Source of the DNA: Anaerolineae bacterium
GTDB taxonomy: Bacteria; Chloroflexota; Anaerolineae; SpSt-600
Direction: 5' to 3'
Length of the DNA stretch: 10,245 nt
NCBI GenBank assembly: GCA_028275425.1
Contig: JAPWUT010000042.1
Span: 1 to 10,245 of the forward strand
Shown: positions 1-6,101 of the stretch, piece by piece
Layout of the letters: each line of letters begins with the position of its first letter
Numbering within the stretch: position 1 is the stretch's first letter
Position numbers and translations under genes: made by a program
Notes under the pieces: generated by a model
The model's database searches: none
The model's input: only the letters and a program-made list of their open reading frames with translations
Told to the model about the DNA's origin: nothing

Positions 1-478
1 CTAAATCGCCGGCCAGCACTTTGTCGGCGAAAGGGAAGCGCTCTTTTGAGGCGAAATCGCTCTGCTCGTCCAGAACTGCTATCCGGTAGCCCAGCTCTTT
101 GGCCAATTTGGCCAGGGCGAGGCTTACGTGTCCCCCGCCTACCAAGAGGAGGGTTTCAGGGGGGGAAATCACGTCCACAAAGACCTCTACATCCCCTCCG
201 CACACTCCTAAATCCTCCGGGTGTTGGTCGGCTCTTAAGCCGTAGTGGAGGAGACGGGGTTTGCCTTCGGCAAGGGCTTGAAGGGCTTCGCGGATTACGG
301 TTGCTTCCAAGGCTCCTCCCCCAATTGTGCCCACGGTAGAGCCATCGGGTTTTACTAAAATTTTAGCCCCTTCCTTCCTCGGGGCCGAACCGCTGACTTT
401 TACGATGGTGGCTAATGCTACGCTTTCCCCTCTTTCTAAGGCTTTGGTTATCTCTTGGAAGATTTCTTCCAAAGCCAT
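1..478 (-). CDS. xdhC: XdhC/CoxF family molybdoenzyme maturation protein, cut by the window edge
   Basis: The first 159 residues are visible; the reading frame stays open to the left edge, so the C-terminus is missing. XdhC proteins bind molybdenum cofactor and support its sulfuration and insertion into xanthine-dehydrogenase or CO-dehydrogenase type enzymes in the cytoplasm. Seen in the translation: the N-terminal XdhC/CoxI signature SVALATIVKVSGSAPRKEG at residues 19-37, GTIGGGALEA at 50-59, GVCGGDVEVF with Cys93 at 91-100, and the start of the C-terminal Rossmann-type domain, LLLVGGGHVSLALAKLAKEL, from residue 110, followed by the strand end AVLDEQ. The ATG start lies four bases after the moaA stop, preceded by a GGTGAGAG-like ribosome site, so it is probably co-transcribed with moaA. 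No hydroxylase subunit genes are in view; they may lie further left. Family assignment is firm; the exact client enzyme is unknown. Confidence 0.92.
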   Translation of the reverse strand, partial: MALEEIFQEITKALERGESVALATIVKVSGSAPRKEGAKILVKPDGSTVGTIGGGALEATVIREALQALAEGKPRLLHYGLRADQHPEDLGVCGGDVEVFVDVISPPETLLLVGGGHVSLALAKLAKELGYRIAVLDEQSDFASKERFPFADKVLAGDL

Positions 479-482
479 ACTC

Positions 483-1466
483 TCACCCCCCGATTTCCGC
501 CATAGCTCGGCCTGAAGGGAAGGAAGATGCTTCCAGTTGATGGCGTTCGGGCTTCAGGCGGACGGCTTCTTTGATGATTTCCGCGATTTCCTCTTCGGTA
601 GCTCCGGAGCGAATGGCCGATTTGAGGTCTATCTCAAAGTCGGAAAGGAGGCAGGGCCTTATCCGGCCATCAGAGGTAAGGCGCAGCCGGTTGCATTGGT
701 AGCAGAAGTGCTCGCTTATTGGGGTTATGAAGCCGATTGTCCCCTTGGCCCCTTCCAACCGGAAGTAGCGGGCGGGTCCGCTCCCTTTAAGGCTTGCGGG
801 AATCAAAGGCCCAAGTGCCCTCTCAATTTCTTCGCGCACTTCTTTCATGGATACGTATTGGCCCAAGTTCCCTTCGGCTTCGGCTCCCACTGGCATCACC
901 TCTATGAATCGGACGTGCCATTCTTCAGAGATGGTGAGGCGGGCGAAGTCTACGACTTCGTCTCGGTTGAATCCTTCCAGGACGACCATGTTTATTTTGA
1001 TAGGGGTAAGGCCAGCTTTGCGGGCTTCTTCTATGCCTTTAATGACGTCTTCCAGGTTTCCGACTCTGGTTATGCGGCGGAAGCGTTCTGGTTTAAGGGT
1101 ATCAAGGCTTACGTTGACTCTTTTAAGGCCGGCTTCTTTCAGTTTGTGGGCAAAATGTTGGAGCAAGACCCCATTAGTGGTCATGGCCAAGTCTTCAATT
1201 CCGGGGACTGAGGCTATCATTCTTACCAAGTCCACTATGCCTTTGCGGGTTAGGGGTTCGCCTCCGGTGAGGCGGATTTTAGTTATGCCGAGGGAGGCGG
1301 CGGCTCTCACGATTTTGGTTATTTCTTCAAAGGTGAGGAGTTCGCTGTGAGGTTTAAGGGGTATTCCTTCTTCGGGCATGCAGTAGATGCAGCGGAGGTT
1401 GCAGCGGTCTGTTACGGATATTCGGAGGTAGCTTATTGAGCGATTGTAAGCGTCAATACAGCCCAT
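483..1466 (-). CDS. moaA: GTP 3',8-cyclase MoaA (molybdenum cofactor biosynthesis)
   Basis: A 327-residue radical SAM enzyme that carries out the first step of molybdopterin synthesis, turning GTP into 3',8-cyclo-7,8-dihydro-GTP, which MoaC then converts to cyclic pyranopterin monophosphate. The N-terminal radical-SAM cluster motif CX3CX2C is Cys22, Cys26 and Cys29 (TDRCNLRCIYC), the SAM-binding LTGGEP is at 66-71, and the second 4Fe-4S cluster that holds GTP is the family pattern CX2CX13C at Cys255, Cys258 and Cys272. The protein ends in the conserved Gly-Gly pair. Length and motifs match the family. The ATG is chosen because YLRISVTDRCN follows at the usual distance and a GAGGTG ribosome site lies ten bases upstream. 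Its 5' side is a hairpin repeat array, so it probably starts a new transcript or depends on read-through from the moaD-like gene. moaC and moaE are not in this window. Confidence 0.97.
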   Translation of the reverse strand: MGCIDAYNRSISYLRISVTDRCNLRCIYCMPEEGIPLKPHSELLTFEEITKIVRAAASLGITKIRLTGGEPLTRKGIVDLVRMIASVPGIEDLAMTTNGVLLQHFAHKLKEAGLKRVNVSLDTLKPERFRRITRVGNLEDVIKGIEEARKAGLTPIKINMVVLEGFNRDEVVDFARLTISEEWHVRFIEVMPVGAEAEGNLGQYVSMKEVREEIERALGPLIPASLKGSGPARYFRLEGAKGTIGFITPISEHFCYQCNRLRLTSDGRIRPCLLSDFEIDLKSAIRSGATEEEIAEIIKEAVRLKPERHQLEASSFPSGRAMAEIGG

Positions 1467-1476
1467 TTTAACTTTG

Positions 1477-1482
1477 CACCTC
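1477..1482 (-). promoter_or_regulatory. Ribosome binding site of moaA
   Basis: GAGGTG on the minus strand, ten bases before the moaA ATG. The short unique stretch between moaA and the repeat array (about 1467-1500) is the only non-repeat sequence available for a promoter; TACTAA within it could serve as a -10 box, but a matching -35 would fall inside the last hairpin, so I do not call a promoter. Confidence 0.6.
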
Positions 1483-1503
1483 GTTTAAGCTTAGTAGTTA
1501 CCG

Positions 1504-1526
1504 CCAGGGGGGCTCTGCCCCCCTGG
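1504..1526. repeat. Opening hairpin of repeat unit 1
   Basis: A perfect 10-base-pair stem, CCAGGGGGGC pairing with GCCCCCCTGG around a TCT loop. Related hairpins open the other units at 1657-1679 (one T/C mismatch), 1811-1831 (GGAGGGGGC with GCCCCCTCC), 1960-1983 and 2110-2132. No T tract follows on either strand, so these are not classic intrinsic terminators. Confidence 0.85.
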
Positions 1527-1629
1527 ACCCCCCCCCTTTGCCCACCCCCGTTGGCTGAGGGTTTGCCAGGGTTTTGGGCCCCACTCGTGGTGGGTTGCTA
1601 ATGTGGGCAACTCGCCCCCTCTTTTTGTT

Positions 1630-1648
1630 CTGGGGGCACATCCCCCAG
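1630..1648. repeat. Second hairpin of repeat unit 1
   Basis: A seven-base-pair stem CTGGGGG/CCCCCAG with loop CACAT. The counterpart stems are at 1784-1802 (TTGGGGG/CCCCCAA), 1933-1951 (CTGGGGG/CCCCCAG) and 2084-2101 (GTGGGGG/CCCCCAC). The outer pair is C-G, T-A, C-G and G-C in the four copies, so both sides changed together. Confidence 0.85.
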
Positions 1649-2158
1649 ACCCCCTGCCATGGGGGCTTCGCCCCCCTGGACCCCCCTTTGCCCACCCCCG
1701 GGGGCTGAGGGTTTGCCGACGTCTTGGGTCCCACTCGTGGCGGGTTTGCTAATGGGGGCAACTCGCCCCTTATTTTAATGTTCTTGGGGGCACATCCCCC
1801 AAACCCCCTGGGAGGGGGCTCTGCCCCCTCCACCCCCGTTTCCCCACCCTCGTGGGCTGAGGGTTTACCAGGATTTTGGGCCCCACTCGTGGCGGGGTTG
1901 CTAAGGTGGGCAACTCGCCCCCTCTTTTTGTTCTGGGGGCACATCCCCCAGACCCCCTGCCATGGGGGCTTGTGCCCCCCTGGACCTCCCTTTGCCCACC
2001 GTAGGCTGAGGGTTCGCCAGGGTTTTGGGTCCCACTCGTGGCAGGGTTGCTGATGTGGGCGACTCGTTCCCTCTTTTGTCTTTGTGGGGGGACACCCCCA
2101 CGCCCCCCGCCAGGGGGGCTCTACCCCCCTGGGCCCCCCTTTGGGGCTCGCAATGGCT

Positions 2159-2521
2159 TTAACCTTTGAACGTCCCGTAGGAGTGGTGCAGAAATCCCAC
2201 TTCCCCTTTCTTTATGCTTTCCTCAAACTTGGGATGGAGCTTGGCCCCAAAACGGTATTGGAAAGGCCACATGCTTTTGCTGTGGAATATTCCTACCCTG
2301 TCGCCATCCTCTAACTCTAAGTCCAAGTCAGGGTAAAAGCCGGCCATGGCCGAAAGCTGGGAATTAACAAAGGTTATCCCCCGCTCATCCTCCGGAATGC
2401 CCAGCTTGTCAAGTAAATCTTTCATCGTCGCCCCTGGGGAAAGTTCCACTTCCACCTTAGCATAATGTTCTCCACCACCATATTTGGCTAAAGGGCCATA
2501 AAGCCATACTTCTACTCGCAT
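2159..2521 (-). CDS. MoaD/ThiS-like beta-grasp protein with C-terminal extension and no Gly-Gly tail
   Basis: A 120-residue protein. Residues 1-79 look like a MoaD/ThiS ubiquitin fold: an initial strand RVEVWLYGPLAKY, the second strand AKVEVEL, the helix ATMKDLLDKLGI, and the late strand signature LELEDGDRVGIF at 68-79. Canonical MoaD ends near this point in a Gly-Gly that is thiocarboxylated to carry sulfur to molybdopterin. Here the chain runs on for about 40 residues, with MWPFQYRFG at 84-92 and a His-rich GFLHHSYGTFKG end, and has only a single terminal Gly. It is therefore unlikely to be a standard sulfur carrier unless processed. An AGGAGG ribosome site spaced correctly supports the ATG, ten bases after the stop of the double-module gene. 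Neighbouring moaA and xdhC point to a pterin-metal cofactor role, possibly for a tungsten or molybdenum oxidoreductase; this is inference. Confidence 0.8.
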   Translation of the reverse strand: MRVEVWLYGPLAKYGGGEHYAKVEVELSPGATMKDLLDKLGIPEDERGITFVNSQLSAMAGFYPDLDLELEDGDRVGIFHSKSMWPFQYRFGAKLHPKFEESIKKGEVGFLHHSYGTFKG

Positions 2522-2531
2522 TGTCCCTCCT

Positions 2532-2897
2532 TCAGAAGCAGCCCAATTGGCATTGGGTTATGCGAATCCCAAGGGATTCGGCGGCTTTGGAAACTTCCAG
2601 TTTGCTTAGGTTGAGCTTGCGGGCTATGGCCCAAGCCTTAGCACAGGTTAGTTTGCCCTCTCGGCTATGCTGCCTTATCTCCTCTTCCAATTCAGGGGGG
2701 ACTTCCTCCACAGGTGAAACCAACTTTTGGCCGCCATAACCGAAAAGGCCAAGCTGACAGCGGGATATCTTTATCCCCATTTCGTCAGCCTTTTCCCTTA
2801 CTTTGACCGGCTTTACCCGGAGCTTCCGGGCTATAGCAAAGGCCTTCTCACAAGGGAGTTTCCCTTCCTCCAAGTTTTCAATTATGAGCTCTTCCAT
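2532..2897 (-). CDS. Tandem-duplicated Cys-containing module protein (CQLG repeats), function unknown
   Basis: A 121-residue soluble protein made of two copies of a 42-residue module, at residues 11-52 and 80-121, that align without gaps with 23 identities by my count. Each runs EGKL-x-C-x-K-A, a helix AIARKL, a second Val/Ala-rich helix, then GI-x-I and CQLG, and the protein ends CQLGCF. Cysteines 16 and 47 of copy 1 match 85 and 116 of copy 2; copy 2 has one more, Cys119. The helical pattern is compatible with a small winged-helix-like fold, with the cysteines close enough to bind metal or form a redox pair. The 27-residue linker is acidic. A GAGGGG ribosome site precedes the ATG, seven bases after the upstream stop. 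I believe single-module relatives occur near molybdenum cofactor genes in other bacteria, but cannot verify that. A metal- or redox-responsive regulator is one possibility. Confidence 0.75.
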   Translation of the reverse strand: MEELIIENLEEGKLPCEKAFAIARKLRVKPVKVREKADEMGIKISRCQLGLFGYGGQKLVSPVEEVPPELEEEIRQHSREGKLTCAKAWAIARKLNLSKLEVSKAAESLGIRITQCQLGCF

Positions 2898-2904
2898 TTT
2901 CCCC

Positions 2905-3336
2905 TCACAGGCGCAGCTTTCGCAATGCTAAGATTACTATGAATAGCCCAATCCCAACAGCCAGCAGAGGAAGGCCATAACCTGTGGGAGGAGTAGTGGT
3001 CGTCCCCGGAGTGGGGGTCGGCGTTGGGGTTGGAGTCAAAGGTGCAGGGGTTGGAGTTGGAGCTCCTGCCAGCACAGGGGTAAAAGTAGGGGTAGGAGTC
3101 AAAGGCGGGGTGGGGGTGAAGGTCCAGGTGGCTACAGGTGTAAGCTTTGCCAAGAGAGGTGTTTCGGTAGGGGCAGGGGTAGGTTTAGCCGGGGCAGCTC
3201 CTTTCGGGCGAGTGAGGAAGACAAAGCCGATCCCGCATAACCCTATTATCAGGATGGCCACAAGCCCAATAGCCAGCAGGTTGAAGATTCTATCCGGCCC
3301 CTGGCCAAGGGAAAACTTCGGCAGTCTTGCGGACAT
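2905..3336 (-). CDS. Thr-Pro-rich surface or membrane protein with two membrane segments
   Basis: A 143-residue protein of unknown function. A short basic N-terminus (R4, K7, R16) leads into a membrane segment at about 19-42. Residues 45-115 are a low-complexity Thr/Pro linker with repeated TPTP dipeptides, a form common in extracytoplasmic linkers of Chloroflexota proteins. PPTG at 116-119 is followed by a second hydrophobic stretch at about 122-138 and a basic end, RKLRL. This fits both ends in the membrane with the linker outside, or a signal anchor plus a degenerate sortase-type sorting signal. AGGAGG upstream of the ATG is strong. It lies 12 bases after the stop of the 343-aa gene and seven before the CQLG gene, so it links the membrane cluster with the cofactor genes. 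The G/T-rich hexamer-like DNA repeats at about 3000-3120 encode the linker. Confidence 0.8.
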   Translation of the reverse strand: MSARLPKFSLGQGPDRIFNLLAIGLVAILIIGLCGIGFVFLTRPKGAAPAKPTPAPTETPLLAKLTPVATWTFTPTPPLTPTPTFTPVLAGAPTPTPAPLTPTPTPTPTPGTTTTPPTGYGLPLLAVGIGLFIVILALRKLRL

Positions 3337-3348
3337 TTCCCCCTCCTT

Positions 3349-4380
3349 TTAAGATTCAATTGCTTCCAAATTGGCAATGGGCACTCTAACCTCTACGCCA
3401 TTCTCCAGGCGAACGAGCATCGCCGGAGTTATGTACCCACTTTCCAGCAGCAGTTCGCGTTGCTCCTTTTCCAACGGTTCTCCCACAAGGCCTTTGTAAT
3501 GGCCACGACTCACTTTCACTTTAGAGCTGGTTTCTCTTCTGGTGACCCCAGGGGCTAAGAGGTCTTCGGCTACGGAGATGACGATTGAAGGGGGAGAAGC
3601 CAAGAGGGTAACCTCGTAACCTTCTGCGGTGCGGAAGAGCTCAAAGGCTGCGGAGTTCATGGGGGTTTCGCCAAATCCTTCGGTGAGGATTATCGGGTAA
3701 GGCATGGAAAGGGCTTGGTCCCTCAAGGTAGCCTTCAGGCTTCCGGCAACTATCCCGCCGATTTGAAGGGCAGCGGCCTTGGAAAGCGTGCCTTCATCTT
3801 GAATGGTTCCGCATATCAGGACAAATCCTTTGGCGGCGGTCTGCAAGGCTTCGGGGGTAAGGGCCTTGTCTTTATCCGTGGCCACTTTCACGATTCCTTC
3901 CCTTTCCTTGTTGTTGGACCAAGCGCCTTCAACCAATGCCCCTTTGCTTTCTATTATAGCACCGTAGTAGGGGATTATCTCACTAACGGTGCCCTTAAGG
4001 CCGGCCTTCAGTTCTATGTTTCCGGAAATCGTCTCCAAGATGACCATGCCCATGCCGATAGCAGCAACCCGTCCCGATACAGGGGAGGCATAGCTTACAT
4101 AAGTGAAGGGGAGGAAGCCTTTGCGCGAGGCCAACTCTTCCCCGGCCTCAATTTTCTCCCCAGGCTTCTTCTTGAGGAAGCGCTCCAGTTCCTCTTCTTT
4201 TACCCCCAATTCCTTGGCCACTTCAAGGCAAACCCATCCTCGCTGTTCTGCTACGGCGATAGTCTGTTGAGGCTCAACGCTCTCCCCCGTCCGGACCAAA
4301 ACTTCTCCGGGGAAAGGCAAGCGCCTTTCCACTCGGATTAGGGAAAAGGGGGAAATGCGGACAGACCTTATGAAGTTCAT
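3349..4380 (-). CDS. Barrel-sandwich-like protein partnered with the MutL-like ATPase, function unknown
   Basis: A 343-residue protein with no membrane segment or signal peptide. I see three parts. Residues 20-170 hold Gly/Pro turns typical of biotinyl/lipoyl-type barrel-sandwich hybrid folds: LPFPGEVLVRTGESVEPQQT at 21-40, YASPVSGRVAAIGMGMVILE at 97-116 and LKGTVSEIIPYYGAII at 128-143. Residues 175-270 look like an alpha/beta domain, with FVLICGTIQDEG at 186-197, IGGIVAGSL at 207-215 and PIILTEGFGETPM at 229-241. Residues 290-343 have an SH3/KOW-like pattern, YKGLVGEPL and LENGVEVRVPIANLE. The ATG at 4380 overlaps the upstream stop as ATGA; an in-frame ATG at 4401 would overlap that gene further and is less likely. 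RnfC and NqrA use similar sandwich folds, but no quinone, flavin or Fe-S motif is seen. Coupling to the ASKHA gene suggests joint function. Confidence 0.8.
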   Translation of the reverse strand: MNFIRSVRISPFSLIRVERRLPFPGEVLVRTGESVEPQQTIAVAEQRGWVCLEVAKELGVKEEELERFLKKKPGEKIEAGEELASRKGFLPFTYVSYASPVSGRVAAIGMGMVILETISGNIELKAGLKGTVSEIIPYYGAIIESKGALVEGAWSNNKEREGIVKVATDKDKALTPEALQTAAKGFVLICGTIQDEGTLSKAAALQIGGIVAGSLKATLRDQALSMPYPIILTEGFGETPMNSAAFELFRTAEGYEVTLLASPPSIVISVAEDLLAPGVTRRETSSKVKVSRGHYKGLVGEPLEKEQRELLLESGYITPAMLVRLENGVEVRVPIANLEAIES

Positions 4381-6101
4381 GTTTCCATCTCCCAAAGCCA
4401 TTTTTGGATTTTGTTCCGTTGCGCCGGGGATGGCAGAGGCAGGGGGCGGCCTCTGGCGTCAAGCACAATGCCTATCAGCCCACCCCTTGCTTCTATTTTG
4501 GCTTGCCCTTTCTTGCTTGGTTCAAGGCTCATCCCCCTTAGGAAGCTAATCTCTAAAGAGGCCTTGCGTCCAGGGGCCAGAGGGATAACTTCTATGCTCC
4601 CGGCCTTGACCTCGGCTTCCAGCACTCTACCATCATCAAAGGAGATTGTTGCTTTGAGGGCGATGGTTCCTTCAGGGGCCGAACCTGAAGGGGCTATGAC
4701 CGTCCCTAAGGGGATTAAAGCATCGCGCTCTAAAACTTGGGAGACGGCTACAGGGTTTAAGGGGGCGATTGAGCCCAAGGCGGAGCACAAGCCCAGCCTA
4801 TCCACTGCCAGCATCATCACCCCCGAAAGTTGGAGGGAATCCAAGAGCGTCAGAGCAATCCACCCCGTAATCGGGAAGGAGCCGAGAGCTCCCCCCGTTA
4901 TTACCACCATATCCACCGAAAGTTCGGGGCCGAAAAGGCCCTTGAAAGCTTCGCGGGCGGTGGAAAAGGCTTCCCTTAAGACCTCCCTAATGACGGCACC
5001 TTCCAGCATCAGCTCTTCCTTGGTTACCGGTACACTCTCGGGGCGAAGGGATTTTTCCAGGACGATTTCGGCAATCTTATCTGGGGTAGTTTCGTAGGGG
5101 AGCCAGCGTGCAACTCTCTCCGGTTCGCGCAGGAGGAAATCGGCCCGGTTTAAGGCCAAATCGCTCCGGACGGTGCTGAAGAAATTGTCCTTAGTAGCAC
5201 CGACTAAGCTCGTATAAGTCCCTCCTACATCCACCCCCAGCACCCCCCTTTCAAAGCCGTAAAGGGAACAAAGGTAGCGAATCATGAGGGTGAAAGCCGA
5301 GAGGGAAGAGGTTAACGGGGCCGATAAGGTTGAACGAAGGTAGCCTAAATCGTAAAGCTCGGATAGCTTCAATTTTCGGTATAAATCTTCCAGCTCCTTG
5401 AACAGAGGCCCGATGTTTTGTTCCTCAAGCGTGGGGAGGATGTTGTCCACGAAGCGGAGCTCCGTTATGGAGCTGAGGGTTTCCTCAACGGCTCCGCGGG
5501 CAGCGCTGTTTCCGGCGAAGATTATGGGAGGCTTACCCAAGCCAGGGTAAAGTGGATAGACCAGGGAAAGCATCCGAGCCATCTCAGCAATCGGCTCAGG
5601 GTTGCTCCCTTCCGTCCCGCCGGTTATGAGGATAAGGTCGGGCATGTTTTCGGAGAGAGTGCGCAGGAGGCGTTCAACCCTGGCGCTCCGGCTTTCTTCT
5701 TCTAAGAAGGAAAAGGAGCCGGCTTCTACGGCATAGTAAGAGCTTATGGCTTTGCGAGCAGCTTCAAGGCTTATCTTTGATAGGCTTACCAACATCACCC
5801 TCAACGGGGGCTGAAAGCTGACCGAAGCTGTGAAGAAGTCAACCCCCTCCATTTCCCTTTCCGGAATCAGTGGCAGTCCCTCTCCTCCCATTAAACGGCG
5901 GCCAACGGCTTTTTCTATTCGGGATACAGCTTCTTGCAGGCCCTTGAGAGGGTCATGCTCCAGTGCTCGGCCGAAAGTGGGAGCCCAGCCCGCCGCTATA
6001 AGGCGGTAGTGCCCATCAACTCTGTCCAAAAGAAAGGCTTTGGTGCGGGTGCTACCCCAATCTAAGGTCAATATGGAGCCCGCAATCATCCTCTCTACCA
6101 A
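4377..6101 (-). CDS. MutL/GlmL-family ASKHA ATPase-like protein, outside a mutase operon
   Basis: A 574-residue cytoplasmic protein of the actin/Hsp70/sugar-kinase superfamily, closest to the GlmL/MutL family found beside glutamate mutase. Motifs seen: phosphate-1 loop LDWGSTRTK at 13-21, the family signature ITGGTEGSNPEP at 159-170, phosphate-2-like GVDVGGTYTSL at 289-299, and the adenosine-type VITGGALG at 400-407. GlmL proteins are usually about 460 residues; here a beta-rich tail at about 462-560 adds roughly 110. It contains ATISFDDGRVLEAEVKAGS and GGLIGIVLDARGRPLPLP. A TTG start at 6101 has GGAGGT six bases upstream and overlaps the preceding stop by seven bases; an ATG at 6089 has no well-spaced ribosome site. 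The stop overlaps the next gene as ATGA. No mutase sigma or epsilon subunit is nearby, so the name glutamate mutase protein L would mislead. Its partners appear to be membrane proteins. Confidence 0.88.
   Translation of the reverse strand: MVERMIAGSILTLDWGSTRTKAFLLDRVDGHYRLIAAGWAPTFGRALEHDPLKGLQEAVSRIEKAVGRRLMGGEGLPLIPEREMEGVDFFTASVSFQPPLRVMLVSLSKISLEAARKAISSYYAVEAGSFSFLEEESRSARVERLLRTLSENMPDLILITGGTEGSNPEPIAEMARMLSLVYPLYPGLGKPPIIFAGNSAARGAVEETLSSITELRFVDNILPTLEEQNIGPLFKELEDLYRKLKLSELYDLGYLRSTLSAPLTSSLSAFTLMIRYLCSLYGFERGVLGVDVGGTYTSLVGATKDNFFSTVRSDLALNRADFLLREPERVARWLPYETTPDKIAEIVLEKSLRPESVPVTKEELMLEGAVIREVLREAFSTAREAFKGLFGPELSVDMVVITGGALGSFPITGWIALTLLDSLQLSGVMMLAVDRLGLCSALGSIAPLNPVAVSQVLERDALIPLGTVIAPSGSAPEGTIALKATISFDDGRVLEAEVKAGSIEVIPLAPGRKASLEISFLRGMSLEPSKKGQAKIEARGGLIGIVLDARGRPLPLPSPAQRNKIQKWLWEMET

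Larger units (their letters stand above)
1504..2143. repeat. Tandem array of about 150-base GC-rich hairpin repeats, four copies plus a partial fifth
   Basis: This non-coding stretch fills the gap between the moaD-like gene and moaA. Units run about 1504-1656, 1657-1809, 1810-1959 and 1960-2109, with a partial fifth at 2110-2143 that diverges before the moaD-like stop. Shared landmarks recur at 149-152 base spacing: GGCTGAGGGTTTGCC-like at 1553, 1703, 1855 and 2004, and an identical CCACTCGTGG at 1581, 1731, 1883 and 2032. Each unit opens with a long G/C hairpin and carries a second hairpin about 125 bases later. Strand composition is skewed, with runs of C and G alternating. It resembles a family of dispersed REP-like or MITE-like elements duplicated in place, but no transposase or target duplication is visible. 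Open frames across it are by-products of the GC-rich repeat and change with copy. Whether it acts as DNA or RNA is not known. Confidence 0.93.

Noticed and set aside
46..515. Plus-strand open frames over the left edge
   Set aside because: They mirror the XdhC coding frame on the minus strand, which has clear family motifs; the plus products resemble nothing.
1498..2101. Open frames within the repeat array on both strands (up to 148 codons)
   Set aside because: They arise from GC-rich repeats, are Pro/Gly-rich without domain features, have no ribosome sites, and the unit length changes between copies.
1504..2132. Intrinsic terminators from the strong hairpins
   Set aside because: No stem is followed by a T tract in the minus-strand direction; T-rich stretches lie on the plus strand before, not after, the stems. 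Transcript-end mapping would decide.
1504..2143. CRISPR array
   Set aside because: The repeats are about 150 bases with no constant short repeat and unique spacers, and no cas gene is near.
2159..2314. Frameshift explaining the missing Gly-Gly of the MoaD-like protein
   Set aside because: The extension keeps a normal protein composition to its stop and I saw no alternative frame giving a Gly-Gly end near residue 80; homologue comparison would settle it.
3349..4380. RnfC or NqrA electron-transfer subunit
   Set aside because: The sandwich-like turns are similar but there are no Fe-S cysteine motifs, flavin or NADH signatures, and no other Rnf/Nqr genes.
4377..6101. Glutamate mutase operon
   Set aside because: Only the MutL-like member is present; no cobalamin-binding DxHxxG subunit or epsilon subunit is encoded here.
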